DNA from: an uncultured Candidatus Nemicrothrix sp.
GTDB lineage: Bacteria; Actinomycetota; Acidimicrobiia; Acidimicrobiales; MedAcidi-G1
Assembly: GCA_913055915.1 (NCBI GenBank)
Contig: CAJXKL010000009.1
Coordinates: 1 to 64,000 of the forward strand
Direction of reading: 5' to 3'
Length of the DNA stretch: 64,000 nt
This document shows, piece after piece, positions 7,421 to 16,369 of this stretch; within the stretch, counting starts at the first letter, position 1, and the number at the start of each line of letters is the position of its first letter. The notes under the pieces are model-generated. The model was not told the origin of the DNA. It did no database searches and saw only the letters and a list, made by a program, of their open reading frames with translations. The position numbers and the translations under genes are program-made.

Positions 7421-9171
7421 CCGACCCCATCCGCATCGCCAACTGCTCGGGTTTCTACGGCGATCGCCTGTCGGCCGCCTCCGAGATGGTCGACGGTGGC
7501 GACATCGACTTCCTCACCGGCGACTGGCTGGCCGAGTTGACCATGTTGATCCTTGCGAGGACCCAGGCCAAGCGGCCCGGTGGCGGCTACGCCCGCACCT
7601 TCGTGACCCAGATGGAACAGGTCATGGGATCATGCCTGGACCGGGGAATCAGGGTTGTCTCAAACGCCGGAGGCCTCGACCCCGATCACTGTGCCGAAGC
7701 GGTCGCAGAGGTGGCCGAGAGGCTCGGGTTGTCCCCCAGCATCGCATGGGTGGCCGGCGACGACCTGCTGCCACGCCTCGCCGACCTGACAGCAGCCGGA
7801 GTGGACCTGGCTCACATGGAGACTGGTGAGCCGATCGGCGACACCTCGCGGTTCATCAGTGCAAACGCCTACCTGGGCTGTTGGGGCATCGTTGAGGCCC
7901 TGGGGCGTGGCGCAGACATCGTCATCACCGGGCGCACCACCGATGCGGCCATCGTGTGCGGACCGGCCGCCTGGCACCACGGTTGGTCCCGTGACGACTG
8001 GAACCCGTTGGCAGGTGCCGTGGTGGCAGGGCACGTCATCGAGTGTGGCACCCAGGCAACGGGCGGCAACTACTCGTTCTTCACCGAGGTCGATGGCATG
8101 GAACGCACCGGGTTCCCCTGGGCCGATGTGGCATCCGACGGCTCGTCGGTAGTCGGCAAGCACGACGGAACAGGCGGCGAGGTCTCGGTGGGAACAGTCA
8201 CCTCCCAGTTGCTGTACGAGATCGGCCCACCCGCCTACCTGGGCCCCGACGTGACCGCGCGGTTCGACACGATCAACATCGAGCAGATCGGTGTCGACAG
8301 GGTGTCCCTCAGCGGCATCGCGGGCGAGCCCCCTCCGTCGACCCTGAAGGTGTCAATGAACGAACTTGGTGGTTATCGCAACGACATCTCCGTGGCCCTC
8401 ACGGGCCTCGACATCGAGGCCAAGGCGCGCCTCGTCGAGGACGCCTTCTGGCTCGCCTGTCCGGCCGACCGCGACGACTTCGCTGAGGTCACCACACGGC
8501 TGGTACGCACCGACAAGGCAGACCCTGCATCCAACGAGGAAGCCGTGGCCCTGTGGAGGCTGACGGTCAAGGACCCCGATGAGCACAAGGTGGGCCGGGC
8601 CATCTCCAGTTCGGTGAACGAGTTGGCCCTGGCTACCATCCCTGGAATGTTTGGCATCGGTGGCGGCGGCGCAAAGCCGTTCGGCGTCTTCCGGCCTGCA
8701 CTCATACCTTCTGATCTGGTTCCCCAGCATGTCGTGTTCCTGGAAGGCGACCGGACCGTCGTGGAGTCGGTGGCACCAACCGGCGAGATCGATGTCGAAC
8801 CTGCCGCAGGCCCCGATACCGACAGGCCCGACGGTGATACCACCGCAGTTCCGATCGGCCGTGTCATAGGTGCACGGTCGGGTGACAAGGGAGGCAACGC
8901 CAACCTCGGCGTCTTCGCCCGTACCCCTGCAGCGTGGGCCTGGCTGGACTGGTTCCTCACCACCGACCGCCTGCGCACCCTCCTCCCTGAGGCTGCCGAC
9001 CTCGAGGTCGACCGCTTCCGCCTGTCCAACCTGATGTCGCTCAACTTCGTCATCCACGGCATCCTCCAGGAAGGTGTGGCTGCCTCGACCCGTCAGGACG
9101 GCCAGGCCAAGGGACTCGGCGAGTGGCTGCGCTCGCGGGTCGTTGACGTACCGGTCGAACTGCTGGGCTGA
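7417..9171 (+). CDS. atuA: AtuA-family (DUF1446) protein
   Basis: This 584-residue protein has two parts. The large N-terminal AtuA/DUF1446 domain starts IRIANCSGFYGDRLSAASEM and contains DFLTGDWLAELTMLILARTQ and ECGTQATGGNYSFF. The C-terminal AtuA-like ferredoxin-fold domain is marked by IGARSGDKGGNANLGVFART (about residues 486-505). AtuA is required for citronellol and geraniol use in Pseudomonas, but its reaction is unknown. Its place directly after the carboxylase subunits matches acyclic-terpene clusters and related actinobacterial branched-acid clusters. Fusion of both domains in one chain is common in the family. Confidence 0.88.
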   Translation: MTDPIRIANCSGFYGDRLSAASEMVDGGDIDFLTGDWLAELTMLILARTQAKRPGGGYARTFVTQMEQVMGSCLDRGIRVVSNAGGLDPDHCAEAVAEVAERLGLSPSIAWVAGDDLLPRLADLTAAGVDLAHMETGEPIGDTSRFISANAYLGCWGIVEALGRGADIVITGRTTDAAIVCGPAAWHHGWSRDDWNPLAGAVVAGHVIECGTQATGGNYSFFTEVDGMERTGFPWADVASDGSSVVGKHDGTGGEVSVGTVTSQLLYEIGPPAYLGPDVTARFDTINIEQIGVDRVSLSGIAGEPPPSTLKVSMNELGGYRNDISVALTGLDIEAKARLVEDAFWLACPADRDDFAEVTTRLVRTDKADPASNEEAVALWRLTVKDPDEHKVGRAISSSVNELALATIPGMFGIGGGGAKPFGVFRPALIPSDLVPQHVVFLEGDRTVVESVAPTGEIDVEPAAGPDTDRPDGDTTAVPIGRVIGARSGDKGGNANLGVFARTPAAWAWLDWFLTTDRLRTLLPEAADLEVDRFRLSNLMSLNFVIHGILQEGVAASTRQDGQAKGLGEWLRSRVVDVPVELLG

Positions 9172-9173
9172 AC

Positions 9174-10394
9174 GTGGACTTCGACCTGCCACCCGAGAAC
9201 GACCCTCACCGCCTCCAGGTGCGGGCCTGGCTCGATGACCACCCCGACCCGACGGCACGCCAACTGGTCGACGCCGGCTACGTGGTCCCACACTGGCCCG
9301 AGCCGTGGGGCCTGGGCGCAGAACCGATGCACCAGTTGATCATCGATGACGAGTTCCGCCGGGCCGGCGTGTCCATGCCGTCCAACGCCATAGGAATCGG
9401 CTGGGCGGGCCCCACGATCCTGGCCGCCGGAACCGACGAGCAGCGTGCCCGCTACCTGCCCAAACTGCTCACCGCCGAAGAGATCTGGTGCCAGTTGTTC
9501 AGCGAGCCAGATGCCGGGTCAGACCTTGCATCCCTGGCAACCAGGGCTGTCCGGGACGGCGACGAGTACGTGGTCAACGGCTCCAAGATCTGGTCAAGTG
9601 GAGCCCACTACTCCGAACTCGGGATACTCATAGCTAGGACCGACCCGGATGTTCCCAAGCACAAGGGCATCTCCTACTTCATCTGCCCAATGGACCTGCC
9701 GGGAATCTCCATGACCCCGATCGTCGACATGACCACCGCGCACTCCTTCAACCAGATCTTCTTCGACGATGTACGCATTCCAGCGGACCTGCTCGTCGGC
9801 GCCGAGGGAGACGGTTGGCGTCTGGCCAAGATGACCCTCTCCAACGAGAGGGTGTCGCTCTCGTCGGCCGGATCCCTGTGGGGGCTGGGCCCATCAGCTG
9901 AGACACTGCTCGACCTGGTCAGGCTGACCGGCGGAACCGACGATCCCCTGGAGCGACAGCGCCTCAGTGCCCTCTGGTGCGAGGCCGAGGTGTTGCGCCT
10001 CAACCGCCTGCGGACCCTCAGCTCCAGGTTGGCAGGCCGCACCCCTGGCGCCGAGGCGTCGATCCAAAAGGCCATGGCCGATGAGCACGGCCAGCACGTG
10101 CTCGAGACCGCAAAGGCGCTCACCGGTGCCGAAGGGATGCTCGAGGGTTCGGGCCCAGCGGGCCAGCTGACGGCCGCTGCCGGATCGGGCCCGACCGAGA
10201 ACAACCTGGGCGCCGACCAGTTCCCCGAGGTCGATCCGATCTGGCACTTCGGCTACATGTTCTCGCCCGCCCTGACCCTCGGCGGAGGCACCTTCGCCAT
10301 TCAGCGAAACATCGTGGCCGAAATGGTGCTCGGCCTCCCTAGGGACATCAACGTCGAACAGGGCATGACCTGGTCCGAGGCCCGCCGTCGATGA
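9174..10394 (+). CDS. Acyl-CoA dehydrogenase (operon member)
   Basis: This 406-residue flavoprotein should introduce the alpha,beta double bond into the operon's acyl-CoA. CQLFSEPDAGSDLASLATRA is the FAD/acyl-CoA signature, and GTFAIQRNIVAEMVLGLPRD is the typical C-terminal FAD-contact helix. It is of the FadE17/AtuD-like subgroup by general look. It starts with GTG two bases after the atuA stop and overlaps the TetR gene by 4 bp. In a terpene or branched-acid route it would act just before the carboxylase. The exact acyl group is not visible. Confidence 0.9.
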   Translation: MDFDLPPENDPHRLQVRAWLDDHPDPTARQLVDAGYVVPHWPEPWGLGAEPMHQLIIDDEFRRAGVSMPSNAIGIGWAGPTILAAGTDEQRARYLPKLLTAEEIWCQLFSEPDAGSDLASLATRAVRDGDEYVVNGSKIWSSGAHYSELGILIARTDPDVPKHKGISYFICPMDLPGISMTPIVDMTTAHSFNQIFFDDVRIPADLLVGAEGDGWRLAKMTLSNERVSLSSAGSLWGLGPSAETLLDLVRLTGGTDDPLERQRLSALWCEAEVLRLNRLRTLSSRLAGRTPGAEASIQKAMADEHGQHVLETAKALTGAEGMLEGSGPAGQLTAAAGSGPTENNLGADQFPEVDPIWHFGYMFSPALTLGGGTFAIQRNIVAEMVLGLPRDINVEQGMTWSEARRR

Positions 10395-11098
10395 GCACCG
10401 AGACCCTCACCTCCAAGGCCTCAGAGCTCGCCATGCGCATCAGGGAGGTGCCGGCGCCGACCCCTGTTCTCGACCGAGAACTGGAGCGGTCCCTGACCGA
10501 TCGTCAGCGCCACGTGCTCGACCAGTTGGGGCGCCTGTTCGACGGTGGCTTCGCCGACCTCACCATGGCCGACATGGCTTCGAGCCTGAACTGCTCCTTG
10601 CGCACCCTCTACGAGTTGGCCCCAAGCAGGGAACAACTGGTGTTGACGGTCATCGACCGGAATCTCTGGAGGGTCGGCCGCAGCGCAATGGGAGTCATCG
10701 GCGACAACGTGGCACCACTCGATGCCATACGCACCTATCTCGAAGCCGCAAACGTCGCCGTGGCGGGCACAACCACGCCGTTTGCCCATGACATGGAGGC
10801 TGTGCCTGCTGCCCAGAAACTGAGCAACGACCACTCCGACTACCTGGTTGCGGTGACGCGCTGTCTCCTTGACATGGCTGTGGAACGTGGCGACATCCCC
10901 GATATCGACACGGGGGCCGTGGCGCGGGTCATGGCCAGCCTCGGTCGCGACTTCGCCCTCGCCCAGGTGTTTGCCACACTGCGATCCTCACCCAAGGAGG
11001 CCGCCGATGCGGTTCTCGGAATCATCATGCGTGGCCTCATGGTTAGCGACGATGACGACCGGGTGACCGCAGACGACCGGAACGGAGCAGGGGGGTGA
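10391..11098 (+). CDS. TetR-family regulator inside the carboxylase operon
   Basis: This 235-residue protein has an N-terminal helix-turn-helix in the TetR style: RQRHVLDQLGRLFDGGFADLTMADMASSLNCSLRTLYELAPS, where ADMASSLNCSLRTLYEL is the HTH (about residues 56-72). An all-helical ligand-binding domain follows. Such regulators usually repress their own acyl-CoA operon and release on binding an intermediate. The gene is co-translated with its neighbours (4-bp overlaps at both ends), so it would autoregulate. The inverted repeat at 3782-3811 is the best operator candidate. Effector and site are inferred. Confidence 0.85.
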   Translation: MSTETLTSKASELAMRIREVPAPTPVLDRELERSLTDRQRHVLDQLGRLFDGGFADLTMADMASSLNCSLRTLYELAPSREQLVLTVIDRNLWRVGRSAMGVIGDNVAPLDAIRTYLEAANVAVAGTTTPFAHDMEAVPAAQKLSNDHSDYLVAVTRCLLDMAVERGDIPDIDTGAVARVMASLGRDFALAQVFATLRSSPKEAADAVLGIIMRGLMVSDDDDRVTADDRNGAGG

Positions 11099-11892
11099 AA
11101 GTCCATGAGATCGCTGCCGATCTGACAGACGAACAGGATGCTCTTGACGACATCGTGGCACCGATCGACGACACCGTGTGGGCGACCGACACACCCAGCC
11201 CCCGCTGGAGCATCACCGACCAGGTCGCACACCTCGCCTACTTCGACCACGCGGCTACAACCGCCATTACCAACCCCGACCGCTTCCGAAGCATGGTCGA
11301 TGACCTCATGAGTGCAGCGGCCGGCGGGGCCCTTGCCATCGACGAGTTCACTCTGGGCCGCTACCGGGCGCTCGGCCCACAGGGTCTGCTCGCCGAATGG
11401 CGAGCGGGCCGTAGCCGCCAGGCTGAGGCCGCAACCACCCTCGCCGATGACACCAGGGTCATCTGGTACGGACCATCGATGGGAGCACGCTCGTTCCTCA
11501 CCGCCCGACTCATGGAGGTCTGGGCCCACGGCCAGGACATTGTCGACGCCCTGGGCGCCGAGAGGTCTCCGACCGACCGGCTGCGCCACATAGCCCAGTT
11601 GGGTGTTATTACGCGGGCCTGGACCTACATCAACCGAAAGCTGGGCCCCCCGGAATCCGAGATCGACGTAGTCCTGACTGCACCGTCAGGCACGGAGTGG
11701 AGATGGGGGCCCGGCGATGCCGCCGACACGGTGACCGGAAGCGCCCTCGATTTCTGCCTAGTCGTGACCCAACGCCGCCACGTTGACGCCACCGAACTGG
11801 TCCTTGTCGGCGACGCCACCCGTGAGTGGCTGGCCATGGCCCAAGCCTTCGCCGGACCTCCAACCGACGGGCCCGGGGAGGGAACCACCTGA
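11095..11892 (+). CDS. TIGR03084-family protein (mycothiol-isomerase-like DinB fold)
   Basis: This 265-residue protein belongs to the actinobacterial TIGR03084 family, a relative of mycothiol-dependent maleylpyruvate isomerase. Visible pieces are RWSITDQVAHLAYFDHAATTA (helix with a metal-type His), LMEVWAHGQDIVDALG (second His helix) and a mixed C-terminal region with GSALDFCLVVTQRRHV. Family members often sit in acyl-CoA and branched-chain degradation clusters, but no reaction is established. It starts with GTG overlapping the tetR stop by 4 bp and shares one base with the enoyl-CoA hydratase start. A thiol-dependent isomerase or hydrolase step is possible. Confidence 0.8.
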   Translation: MKVHEIAADLTDEQDALDDIVAPIDDTVWATDTPSPRWSITDQVAHLAYFDHAATTAITNPDRFRSMVDDLMSAAAGGALAIDEFTLGRYRALGPQGLLAEWRAGRSRQAEAATTLADDTRVIWYGPSMGARSFLTARLMEVWAHGQDIVDALGAERSPTDRLRHIAQLGVITRAWTYINRKLGPPESEIDVVLTAPSGTEWRWGPGDAADTVTGSALDFCLVVTQRRHVDATELVLVGDATREWLAMAQAFAGPPTDGPGEGTT

Positions 11893-12650
11893 TGGCACTC
11901 GTCGAGACGTCGCTCGTCGAAGGGGTCAAGACCGTGACGCTTGCCGACGTGGACAACCGCAACGCCCTCAGCGCACGGTTGACGGTCGAACTTGTCGATG
12001 CCCTCGATGCCGCTGATGCCGACCCTGAGGTACGGGTAGTGGTCCTCACCAACAGGGGACGCGTGTTCTGCGCCGGTGCCGATCTGTCTGAACGCTCATC
12101 TGACGATGCGCCGTCGCGGGTTGTCAGCCCGCTCGAACTGTTCGGTCGCTTCAGGAACTCACCCAAGCCCTACGTGGGCCGTATCGCAGGCCACTGTGTG
12201 GCAGGCGGCATGGGACTGGCTGCGGCAATGGACATATCGGTTGCCACCGACGAGGCCAAGTTCGGCTTCACCGAGGTCCGCATCGGTGTGGCCCCGGCCA
12301 TGATCTCGGTCATCTGCCTGCCGAAGATGCGCCCGGCAGATGCCAACGAGGTGTTCCTGCGTGGCAGTCGCTTCCCAGCAGCGAGGGCCGTCGAGTTGGG
12401 ACTCATCAACCGTGCCGTTCCCACCGCCGACCTGGATACAGCCGTCGACGAGGTGGTCTCAGACCTGTTGATGGGCGGACCAGAGGCCCTGGCCGCTACC
12501 AAGCAGTTGACCAGCCGGGTGCCGCAGCTGACAGCCGATGAGGCCTTCGAATGGACTGCCCGCCTCTCGGCTGAACTCTTCGCCGGCGACGAGGCCGCCG
12601 AGGGCATGGCCGCCTTCCTCGAGAAACGTTCGCCACCGTGGGTGCCGTGA
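11892..12650 (+). CDS. Enoyl-CoA hydratase/isomerase (operon end)
   Basis: This 252-residue crotonase-fold protein contains VVLTNRGRVFCAGADLSERS (first oxyanion-hole strand) and GRIAGHCVAGGMGLAAAMDI (second oxyanion hole). Further on, KFGFTEVRIGVAPAMIS carries the Glu region used by hydratases. It would hydrate the carboxylated enoyl-CoA, as AtuE or methylglutaconyl-CoA hydratase do. The frame is open from 11826, but the ATG at 11892 overlaps the previous stop (TGATG) and gives the canonical length. It ends the coupled operon; dsbB starts 60 bp later under its own weak -10. Confidence 0.9.
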   Translation: MALVETSLVEGVKTVTLADVDNRNALSARLTVELVDALDAADADPEVRVVVLTNRGRVFCAGADLSERSSDDAPSRVVSPLELFGRFRNSPKPYVGRIAGHCVAGGMGLAAAMDISVATDEAKFGFTEVRIGVAPAMISVICLPKMRPADANEVFLRGSRFPAARAVELGLINRAVPTADLDTAVDEVVSDLLMGGPEALAATKQLTSRVPQLTADEAFEWTARLSAELFAGDEAAEGMAAFLEKRSPPWVP

Positions 12651-12709
12651 CCCCGGGGGCTCCTCGGCGCTGCTTACCCATCCGGCTCCCCCAATAGGCT
12701 GACCTCACG

Positions 12710-13252
12710 ATGAGCGTCGACCAGGTAGCCACCTTCCTCTCCCTGCTGGCACTGGTGGCAGGGGCCATTTCCTTCACCACCGGCATCGCACTCGCAACGG
12801 CCACAGGAAGGTCGAGGCTCACAACCGCGGGCGATGCACCCCTACGCCTGGCTGCGGCGGTGGCAACCACGTCCGTTGCTGGAAGCCTCTACTTCTCAGA
12901 GGTGGCCGGCTTCAGGCCCTGTGAGCTGTGCTGGTACCAGCGCATAGCCATGTACCCGCTGGCCCTGATTCTCGTGGTCGCCGTGGCCCGGCCCGGCAGC
13001 GACGTCGCCCGCTTCGCCCTGCCGCTCTCAATCGGCGGAGCCGCCATGTCCATCTACCACTACCAGCTGCAGCTGTTCCCCGACCAGGGGTCATCGTGCG
13101 AACCCGGTACATCATGTGCGTTCAGATGGGTTGAGAAGTTCGGGTTCATCTCAATTCCGCTGATGGCCCTGGCCGGATTCGCCGCTGTGACAGCACTAGT
13201 GGTGACCCACGCCAGACAGACGACAGCCACCCTCCGGGAGACAACAAGGTGA
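12710..13252 (+). CDS. DsbB/BdbC-like disulfide bond formation protein
   Basis: This 180-residue membrane protein has about four to five hydrophobic helices. The quinone-side motif CELCWYQRIAMYP (about residues 64-76) has the CxxC pair of DsbB, and a second periplasmic-loop Cys pair is in SSCEPGTSCAF. It should reoxidise an extracytoplasmic thiol oxidase by passing electrons to quinone. The adjacent gene, overlapping by 4 bp, encodes a membrane-anchored thioredoxin-fold protein that is its likely partner. TAGGCT lies 9 nt before the ATG; no Shine-Dalgarno is seen. Confidence 0.88.
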   Translation: MSVDQVATFLSLLALVAGAISFTTGIALATATGRSRLTTAGDAPLRLAAAVATTSVAGSLYFSEVAGFRPCELCWYQRIAMYPLALILVVAVARPGSDVARFALPLSIGGAAMSIYHYQLQLFPDQGSSCEPGTSCAFRWVEKFGFISIPLMALAGFAAVTALVVTHARQTTATLRETTR

Positions 13253-13890
13253 ACGCCTCTACATCAGGACCAGACAGGGGGTCGCGGACCGGCCTGTTCG
13301 TCGGACTGGCTCTGGCTGCGGCCGTAGCCGCCGCGCTCGTGGCATCGATGGCTACGGGCGACGAACCAGTGGCCCGCGAGGTCGCAGAGGTCGGCTTTGC
13401 CGAGACGACCGGTGGGGTCCTGCCACCGATGCCACGCTCTGGTGCCGATCCGGCCGTGGGTATCACGGCTCCGACGATCAGGGCCATGACCTTCGATGAC
13501 ACCCAGGTCGATGTTGAACCTGGCGGCGGTCGTGGCCTCGTGATCGGGTTCTTCACCCACTGGTGTTCGCACTGTCAGGCAGAACTGCCCCGCCTGACCG
13601 AGTGGCTGAGCCGGAACGACCCACCTGAGGGTGTTGAGATCGTAGCGATCTCGACTTCGGTGGATTCAGGTGCCCCCAACTACCCGCCCTCGGCCTGGTT
13701 CGAAGACGTCGGCTGGCCCGAACTGCTGCTTCGGGACTCCCCCACAAGTGCTGTCGGCTCAGGCTTCGGCCTCACCGGATTCCCCTACTTCGTCATCATC
13801 GGCCCACAGGGACGGGTTCGCCTGCGGGTGTCCGGCGAGCTGAGCGTCGAGGACTGGGAGTACCTGCTCGGATTGGCGGCTACACCGTGA
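13249..13890 (+). CDS. Membrane-anchored TlpA-like thioredoxin-fold protein
   Basis: This 213-residue protein has an N-terminal signal anchor (GLFVGLALAAAVAAALVASMA) and an extracytoplasmic thioredoxin domain. The redox motif is FFTHWCSHCQAELPRL (WCxxC, about residues 102-107), and the cis-Pro region is GLTGFPYFVIIGPQGRV. It probably handles disulfides outside the membrane together with the DsbB-like protein encoded immediately before it. Reductase (TlpA/ResA) versus oxidase function cannot be decided, though pairing with DsbB argues for oxidase. It starts with GTG inside the dsbB stop and overlaps the next gene by 4 bp. Confidence 0.85.
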   Translation: MNASTSGPDRGSRTGLFVGLALAAAVAAALVASMATGDEPVAREVAEVGFAETTGGVLPPMPRSGADPAVGITAPTIRAMTFDDTQVDVEPGGGRGLVIGFFTHWCSHCQAELPRLTEWLSRNDPPEGVEIVAISTSVDSGAPNYPPSAWFEDVGWPELLLRDSPTSAVGSGFGLTGFPYFVIIGPQGRVRLRVSGELSVEDWEYLLGLAATP

Positions 13891-15527
13891 GCCACGGCGG
13901 CAAGCTTGCTGCCAGGGCTCTCAGAGAGGCCGGGGTAGGGGCGATCTTCACCCTCGCGGGTGGCCACGTGATGCCCATCTACGACGGCGCCCTTGACGAG
14001 GGAATCCCGGTCATCGACGTACGCCACGAGCAGGCGGCAGTGCACGCCGCCGATGCCTACAGCCGCCTGAACCCGGGGCGCATCGGCTGCGCGGTGCTCA
14101 CCGCAGGGCCCGGTGTCACCGACGGGGTCACCGGAATAGCCAATGCGTGGCGGGCCAACAGCCCGTTGCTCGTGATCGGCGGCCAGGGTCCGTTCTCCAA
14201 CCTGCGCCGCGGGTCACTGCAGGAGATGGACCACGTGTCCATGATCAGGCCCATCAGCAAGTGGGCCGATGCCTGCTACCAGACCGACCGCATTCCCGAG
14301 TACGTGGAGATGGCGGTACGTGCAGCCGTGTCGGGTATGCCGGGACCGGCATTCCTGGAGATACCCATGGACGTCCTGATGGGGCCCGCCTCGCTCGACG
14401 AGGCCCGGTTCCCCACTGTGCGCACCACACCACCGATGGTCTTCCCCGACCCAACTGACGTGGCTTCCGCAGTTGAGGTCCTTGCGGCGGCTGAACGACC
14501 GATCCTGCTGGGGGGCACGGGGGTCAAGTGGTCCCGGGGTGGGCCTGCTCTCACCCGCTTCGCCGAGGCCACCGGCATGCCCGTCTACCTAAACGGCATG
14601 GGTCGGGGGATGCTGCGCGCCGACAACCCCCAGTTCTTCAACCGGACACGGCGCGAGGCCATGCAGGGCTGCGACGTGTTCGTGCTGGCCGGCGCACCGC
14701 TCGACTTCAGGCTGCGATTCGGCGCCTCTGTACCCGCCGATGCCACGATCATCCAGTTGGACATGGAAGCAGGCCTCATCGGCCAGAACAGGTCGGCCGA
14801 CGTTGCCGTGGTCGGCAACCTGGGTGCATCCCTCGACCAGATGTCGGCCCTTATCGGCAACACCGGCGCCGGGCTGGACTTCAGCGCCTGGAGTTCAGAG
14901 TTACGCGAACGCGAGGACGAACTGGCTGCCACGCTCGAGGACCAGGTCACATCAGACGAGAGCCCCGTAGACCCGCTGCGGTTCGCAGCCGAGATCCGCG
15001 ACTTCATAGACGAGGACACCATCCTCATCGGCGACGGTGGCGACATCGTGGCCCAGTCCTCAAAGATCATCCCGGTGCTGCGCGAGAACGCATGGATGGA
15101 CCCGGGACCGCTCGGAACCCTCGGCGTTGGGATGCCCTTCGCCCTGGCCGCTCAGCACAGCTTCCCGGACCGCAGGGTGTTGATCATCTACGGCGACGGT
15201 GCCTTCGGGCTGAACGGCTTCGAGTACGACACAGCGGTCCGCTTCGGCCTGCCGATCGTGGGCATCATGGGCAACGACGCCGCATGGGGCCAGATGCTGC
15301 GACCCCAGGTGGGCCTCTACGGTGCCGGCCGCAAGGTAGCCGTGGACCTGGCCGAGACCCGCTACGACCGGGTGGTCGAGGCCCTGGGCGGCCACGGCGA
15401 GTACTGCGAGAAGCCCGGTGAGATCCGACCGGCGCTGGAGAGGGCCTTCGCCTCAGGAAAGCCGGCGCTCGTAAACGTGAAGATCCGAAAGGACGAGGGC
15501 ATCCCAAAGGGAAGCACCTACGTCTGA
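13887..15527 (+). CDS. Thiamine-diphosphate enzyme, acetolactate synthase / 2-hydroxyacyl-CoA lyase group
   Basis: This 546-residue three-domain ThDP enzyme has an N-terminal PYR domain with VIDVRHEQAAVHAADAYSR, in which Glu activates the cofactor. The middle domain has PILLGGTGVKWSRGG. The C-terminal PP domain has IYGDGAFGLNGFEYDTA ending in GIMGND (GDG...N motif that binds Mg-ThDP). The overall pattern is nearer oxalyl-CoA decarboxylase/2-hydroxyacyl-CoA lyase than anabolic acetolactate synthase, but this is judged by eye. It starts with GTG in the tlpA stop. The link to the thiol genes is likely co-transcription only. Confidence 0.82.
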   Translation: MSHGGKLAARALREAGVGAIFTLAGGHVMPIYDGALDEGIPVIDVRHEQAAVHAADAYSRLNPGRIGCAVLTAGPGVTDGVTGIANAWRANSPLLVIGGQGPFSNLRRGSLQEMDHVSMIRPISKWADACYQTDRIPEYVEMAVRAAVSGMPGPAFLEIPMDVLMGPASLDEARFPTVRTTPPMVFPDPTDVASAVEVLAAAERPILLGGTGVKWSRGGPALTRFAEATGMPVYLNGMGRGMLRADNPQFFNRTRREAMQGCDVFVLAGAPLDFRLRFGASVPADATIIQLDMEAGLIGQNRSADVAVVGNLGASLDQMSALIGNTGAGLDFSAWSSELREREDELAATLEDQVTSDESPVDPLRFAAEIRDFIDEDTILIGDGGDIVAQSSKIIPVLRENAWMDPGPLGTLGVGMPFALAAQHSFPDRRVLIIYGDGAFGLNGFEYDTAVRFGLPIVGIMGNDAAWGQMLRPQVGLYGAGRKVAVDLAETRYDRVVEALGGHGEYCEKPGEIRPALERAFASGKPALVNVKIRKDEGIPKGSTYV

Positions 15528-15548
15528 GGCTGCCTGTCGCAGACTGCT

Positions 15549-16364
15549 TCAGCCGGGCTCCGGGCCGCTGGCGGCCGGCCGGTCGGTGGCACTCCACTGC
15601 GACCAGGACCCAACGTAGAGGCGGCCGCGACCGAGCCCCGAGTGTTCCATCGCCAACAGGTCGTGGCAGGCGCTGACCCCTGAGCCGCAGTAGACGACCA
15701 CGTCGGTGGCGTCGGCGACCCCGAGGGCGCTGTAGTGGGACGCCAGGTCGTCGGCGGACCTGAAACGACCGTTCGACATGTTCTGCGAAAACGGTGCGTT
15801 CAGGGCACCAGGTACGTGCCCGGGCCTGCTGTCCATGGGTTCGGAGTCGCCCCTGTAGCGCTCGGCGGAACGGGCGTCGAGCAGTACCTCTGCCCCATCC
15901 ATGTCGTCGGCTTCGACAAACGATCCTTCCGGCCAGGGCCGCACGGGGCATTCAACGAGGCCCTGTACAGCCGTCTCGGCCTGGAGAGCCCCTGTCCACG
16001 CGTTCAGCCCGCCGTCGAGGAGGGCTGCCGACTGGCCGAGCACGCGGAGCATCCAGACCATCCGGGCGGCGCTGAGCCCACCGGAGTCGTCATAGACCAC
16101 GACGGTGTCGTCGGGGCCGATGCCGAGGAGCCCAAGAGAGGCCGCGAACGCCTCAGGCGACGGGAGCGGGTGCCTGCCGTCGCCGGGCCCCGGGCTGGCC
16201 GCAAGGTCATTGTCGAGGTCGACGAACACGGCCCCGGGGATGTGGCCACGCAGGTAGGCCTCGTGGCCGGAACTGCCGTCGAGGTACCAGCGCACATCAC
16301 AGATGACAGCGCTGCCGATCAGCCCCTCAAGCTGGCCTGCGGTGACGATGGGAGCGATCGACAC
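15549..16364 (-). CDS. sseA: Thiosulfate/3-mercaptopyruvate sulfurtransferase
   Basis: This 271-residue protein has two rhodanese domains. The first is inactive-looking (VVVYDDSGGLSAARMVWML). The second has the catalytic loop VVYCGSGVSACHDLLAM, where the Cys carries the persulfide. CGSGVxA is closer to the mercaptopyruvate loop (CGxGVTA) than to classic thiosulfate rhodanese (CRKGVT). The frame is open to 16430, but the GTG at 16364 starts 5 nt after the ctaA stop and gives a normal N terminus (SIAPIVTAGQL). It is probably co-transcribed with ctaA. Confidence 0.88.
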   Translation of the reverse strand: MSIAPIVTAGQLEGLIGSAVICDVRWYLDGSSGHEAYLRGHIPGAVFVDLDNDLAASPGPGDGRHPLPSPEAFAASLGLLGIGPDDTVVVYDDSGGLSAARMVWMLRVLGQSAALLDGGLNAWTGALQAETAVQGLVECPVRPWPEGSFVEADDMDGAEVLLDARSAERYRGDSEPMDSRPGHVPGALNAPFSQNMSNGRFRSADDLASHYSALGVADATDVVVYCGSGVSACHDLLAMEHSGLGRGRLYVGSWSQWSATDRPAASGPEPG

Positions 16365-16369
16365 GGCGG

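Noticed and set aside
8353-9291. A 312-codon minus-strand frame across atuA
   Set aside because: Antisense to the conserved AtuA C-terminal domain with no recognisable protein.
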